From: CALZJC01 sp963781065
Lineage (GTDB): Bacteria > Acidobacteriota > Thermoanaerobaculia > Multivoradales > JAHEKO01
Direction: 5' to 3'
Length of the DNA stretch: 64,000 nucleotides
Assembly: GCA_963781065.1 (NCBI GenBank)
Contig: CAWAET010000009.1
Span: 165,698 to 229,697, forward strand
Of this stretch, positions 61,190 through 64,000 are shown one piece after another. The notes under the pieces are model-generated. The model did not search any database and was not told where the DNA came from. It was given only the letters and a program-made list of their open reading frames with translations. Made by a program: the position numbers and the translations under genes. Each line of letters starts with the position of its first letter. The stretch's first letter is position 1.

Positions 61190-62748
61190 TCATTTGCCGT
61201 CCCGCTTGCCCTTGCTGCGGGCCTGCCTCTTCATCCAAGCGATGACCTGTTCCTTCGTGGCGCCGCCGCTTTCGACCTTTTCCCGCACACTTGGGTTCTT
61301 CTTCAACAATTGGGTATAGGCCTCTTCCCAGTCGATGTCTTCGTCTATCCCAAGTGCCTTCCCTTCCGACGCTGGGTGACCTGGATAGACATCCGCTGCC
61401 ACCTGCTCATCGGAACGCTGGAAGCCTCTGGCCAGACAGTACAGATGCGTCGTCGATCGCAGAATGAGCGATTCACCTGCGACTGCCGGCGATGCAATGA
61501 AGCTGCGCGTTCAGGCTGTTCCGGGCAACGATTTCCGGTTCTTCTCTCGACGCGGGCAGCACGGTAACGTCACCTTGCTTGCTGCTGAAGTAGAGCTTCC
61601 CACCCGCGTACAACGGTGATGCCCAATGGTCGCCGCCAAGACGTTTCTTCCAAATCTCCTCGCCCGTCCTGGCGTCCAGGCAGCGAGCAATGCCTCCCTT
61701 GTCAGTCACCATGAACAGCAAATCGTCCACGATGACAGGCGATGGAATATTCGGTGTGCCCCTGGTCGTGGACCACGCGACGTGAGTGTCAGTCACATTT
61801 CCGATTCCGTCCGGTCGGATGCCCATCAGCAAACTGTTCAAACCGCTGGTGAAGACGTAAACCATCCCATTCGCGTGAATCGGCCGCGCGGCGACATTGA
61901 AGCCACCTGGATGAAGCACACGCCAGAGTTCCTTCCCAGTGTCCGGATCGTAGGCGATCGTCGCCTCGGCGGCCGGAGCAATTAGTTGTCGCTGTCCATC
62001 GACATCAATCAATGTGGCGGTCGCAAACGACTTCTTGTTGTCGTTGGGCTTGCCGCCGGCTTCTTTGGTCGCGAATCCTCGGCTACGCAGCGTCGCTTCC
62101 CAATCGGTTTCGACATTGCGATCTTTCTTCCATCGAGTTTCGCCCGTTTCTTTGTCCAACGCCACGAAGAACTGCTGGTCCGTTCCGTCGTAGGCAACAT
62201 ACAGATTCTTCTCATCAACGATTGGCGACGATCCCTGCCGAACCGGCTGGTAGATCCGCAGATCTCGGCGTTCCCAGATCTTGTCTCCGGTCTTTCGGTC
62301 CAGACACGCGATGCCTTGGGAGCCAAAACTGACGAACACTCGGTCTTCTTCCACGACCGACGTCGGTGTCGCGGGGCTGTTCAAGTGCGGTGAATCAGCT
62401 GTGTAGGCCGGATCGACCTTGCGTTCGATCATGTCAAAGACCTTGATGTCTTTGGTGATCTTTCCCGCTCTCCAGATCAACGCAGATCGCGCGGAGTTCT
62501 TTCTTCTCGTCGCTGCCGGTCGTCAGCCAGATTTCGTTTTCCCAAACCACCGGTGACGACCAGCCCTGGTCGGGAATCGCGATCTTCCAGCGAACGTTCT
62601 TCGCTTCGTCGAATTCGACGGGCAGATTCTTTGCAGTAGAAATCCCGTTGCCCTGTGGACCACGGAATTGGTTCCAGTGTTCGTCGGCATTCGTCGCTTG
62701 AAGCGCAAGGACCGAGAGCAATGCTGCGAGGATGTGTTTCACAATCAC
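61190..62748 (-). CDS. PQQ-like beta-propeller protein, frameshifted
   Basis: About 519 residues. GTG start at 62748 directly after the aldo/keto reductase TGA. Signal peptide (ILAALLSVLALQATNA), then WNQFRGPQGNGIST and propeller blades ACLDRKTGDKIWE, VALDKETGETRWK, AYDPDTGKELWR and CLDARTGEEIWKK. Frame changes near 62470 and near 61510. A C-terminal helical tail (EDIDWEEAYTQLLKKNPSV and ATKEQVIAWMKRQ) ends in a basic KGKRDGK. The domain suggests binding of quinone or sugar, or a scaffold; no dehydrogenase active site was seen. Confidence 0.82.
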
Positions 62749-63820
62749 TCACTCCACACTCATTTTCCTGACGTTTTCGTCGCTGAGGACGGCGGCGCTC
62801 ACGCCGGCCAACAGGGCGCGGTCTTCGTTGGTGTACGTGGTGTCGCCAGCGAGGGTCTTGATGTTGGCGTCGATCTCGGCGGGGAAGCGCATGCCGATCG
62901 TGAGCATGTGGACACGTTCGTCCTGGAGCACGTAGCGAATTGCCGCACCGGGCAGTCTTTCCAGGTCCTTCTTGCCGAAGCCTCCGAGCATGCCGGCCCC
63001 CAGCACTTTCATCGCGACGATGCCCATTTGGAGCTCATGCGCTTTGGCCAGGCATGCGTTGCGCAGCTCCGTCGTCCGGGGAGAAAAGAGCCGACTGTTC
63101 CCGCGCGGCAGGTATCCGTAAGCCAGCATGCACAGGTCGAATTCACCGGTGGAAATCAGGGCCAGTGCCTTGTCGAAGTAGTGGTGTGCCGAGAAGCCCA
63201 CGAAACGGACCAGGCCCTTGTCACGTGCCTTGACGAGTTCCCCGTGGACCTCCATGCACTGCTCGACGGTCATCTGCTCCACGCCCGGCGTGCCGTGGAT
63301 CAAAATGGCGTCGATGTAGTCCGATTGCAGTTCCGCCAGGTTCTTCTCGACTTGCCGGGCCACTTCCTCCTTGTCTACCTTCGTGATACGTCCATCCGGT
63401 TTGGATAGTGTCCCAGAAGTCCACCTTGGTCGTAATGAAGACGTTGTCGCGAACATCCTTCAAGGCTTTGCCGATAATCGCCTGGCTGTCACCGTAGGTG
63501 TAACTGATGGCGGTATCGAAATAGCGGATTCCGCTGTCGTAGGCGTGGCGAACCAGCTTCACGCGGTCTTCGGTTGACAGGGTGTTTCCCCATTTCTTCG
63601 GCAGGGCGGCTCCGCCGTAGCCCAGGATCGGCAGTTCCACTTTGGTCTTACCCAGCACACGCGTTGGCAGAGCGTCCGTGAAGGTGATCTTCTTGTCTTC
63701 CGGCACGGCTCCTTGGACAGCGTTTGTGCTCAGCACGGTCGCCGCAGCCGCAGCAGCGGTCACCTGCGCGCCTTTCTTCATGAAGTCACGCCGATCGAGT
63801 TCCTGATTCTTCTTATGCAT
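62749..63820 (-). CDS. Aldo/keto reductase with Tat signal, frameshifted
   Basis: About 357 residues. Tat signal RRDFMKKGAQVTAAAAAA near residues 10-27. The aldo/keto reductase barrel follows: LPILGYGGAALPK, then YFDTAISYTYGDS with catalytic Asp and Tyr, ITTKVD with the Lys, and, after a frame change near 63410, DAILIHG with the His. It reduces or oxidises sugars with NAD(P)H; the Tat signal suggests an exported, cofactor-loaded enzyme. It ends one base before the PQQ gene start and begins about 37 bases after the sulfatase stop. Confidence 0.87.
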
Positions 63821-63857
63821 GCTCTGGTCGCCTTCGCAAAGGAGCATTCTGATGACG

Positions 63858-64000
63858 TCAGATATTCAGTTCATAGGTCATGCCGTCGATCGGCACGTTT
63901 CGGCGTTGCGGCTTGCTGGGCCAAGCAGGTTTGGCCATTTGCGACTTCCACTGCTGCAAGTCCGCTTCGAGTTGCTTAACGATTTCGGGTCTTGTTTCTG
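63858..64000 (-). CDS. Sulfatase, C-terminal end only (cut by window edge)
   Basis: 47 residues before the TGA at 63858-63860: TRPEIVKQLEADLQQWKSQM, then PAWPSKPQRRNVPIDG, ending YELNI. The pattern of a short helix followed by a W-P-rich tail is the usual end of planctomycetal sulfatases. The rest of the gene lies beyond the window. It is in the same direction as the following aldo/keto reductase. Confidence 0.65.
   Translation of the reverse strand, partial: ETRPEIVKQLEADLQQWKSQMAKPAWPSKPQRRNVPIDGMTYELNI

Noticed and set aside
1..64000. tRNA, rRNA, CRISPR arrays, insertion sequences
   Set aside because: Intergenic spaces were read for cloverleaf, 16S/23S/5S landmarks, evenly spaced direct repeats and transposase motifs; none was found.

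Overview
The window joins two stretches of very different character. Bases 1 to about 43.6 kb are GC-rich (roughly 70% by eye), with tightly packed genes on both strands and almost no frameshifts after the first 1 kb. The gene set (a VWFA-related protein of the acidobacterial type, a TAXI-TRAP uptake system, an RNase E/G with a basic tail, lipoprotein M16 and M1 metallopeptidases, RND and MacB-like exporters) suggests an uncultured Acidobacteriota-like heterotroph, perhaps of the Thermoanaerobaculia type. Bases from about 44 kb to 64 kb have much lower GC (mid 50s by eye). Every gene there is on the minus strand, most reading frames are broken by single-base shifts, and the content is planctomycetal: sulfatases, DUF1080 (3-keto-disaccharide hydrolase-like) domains, PQQ-like beta-propellers, a Rhodopirellula-type ECF sigma factor with a FecR-like partner, Tat-exported Gfo/Idh, aldo/keto reductase and VOC proteins, ThuA and a dienelactone-type hydrolase. 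The simplest reading is a chimeric metagenome contig joined between 43.6 and 44.15 kb, where a sulfatase loses its C-terminus. A transferred island is the alternative.

Layout of the GC-rich part: broken sodium:solute symporter (1-1397); VWFA-related secreted protein; an 866-base divergent spacer with two long inverted repeats; GT4 glycosyltransferase and thioesterase pair; a minus-strand four-gene operon with an orphan MbtH, two small membrane proteins and a CAT-like acetyltransferase (5379-7106); ABC ATPase and large FtsX-type permease; RNase D; RNase E/G; TRAP permease and TAXI binding protein; zinc alcohol dehydrogenase; membrane proteins with an M1 aminopeptidase; glutamate dehydrogenase and nitroreductase; HU with a clear terminator; FHA-GAF-PP2C phosphatase; DinB; two related beta-domain proteins; RND pump and adaptor; M16 peptidase; LEA14-like lipoprotein; Na+/H+ antiporter; free methionine-(R)-sulfoxide reductase; a FitAB/VapBC-like toxin-antitoxin pair; phosphoesterase; nucleoside hydrolase.

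Layout of the planctomycetal part, in transcription order from 64 kb down: C-terminus of a sulfatase; aldo/keto reductase, PQQ propeller, hydrolase, ThuA protein and PQQ-ankyrin protein, which are nearly contiguous and look like one operon; PQQ propeller fused to a serine beta-lactamase; two-domain VOC protein; response regulator; ECF sigma factor overlapping a FecR-like protein; Gfo/Idh oxidoreductase; three-domain DUF1080 protein; truncated sulfatase. This is the usual equipment for breaking down sulfated or modified polysaccharides, with its own regulators.

The most interesting unexplained signal is a module present twice in the planctomycetal part (49553-49706 and 52795-53074). Each copy has a 25-27 residue membrane-peptide ORF followed by a 66-nt imperfect hairpin. 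The two hairpins have identical length, the same bulge, a conserved apical loop and pair-preserving substitutions, so this may be an undescribed structured RNA with a tiny membrane protein. No rRNA, tRNA, CRISPR array, insertion sequence or origin was recognised.
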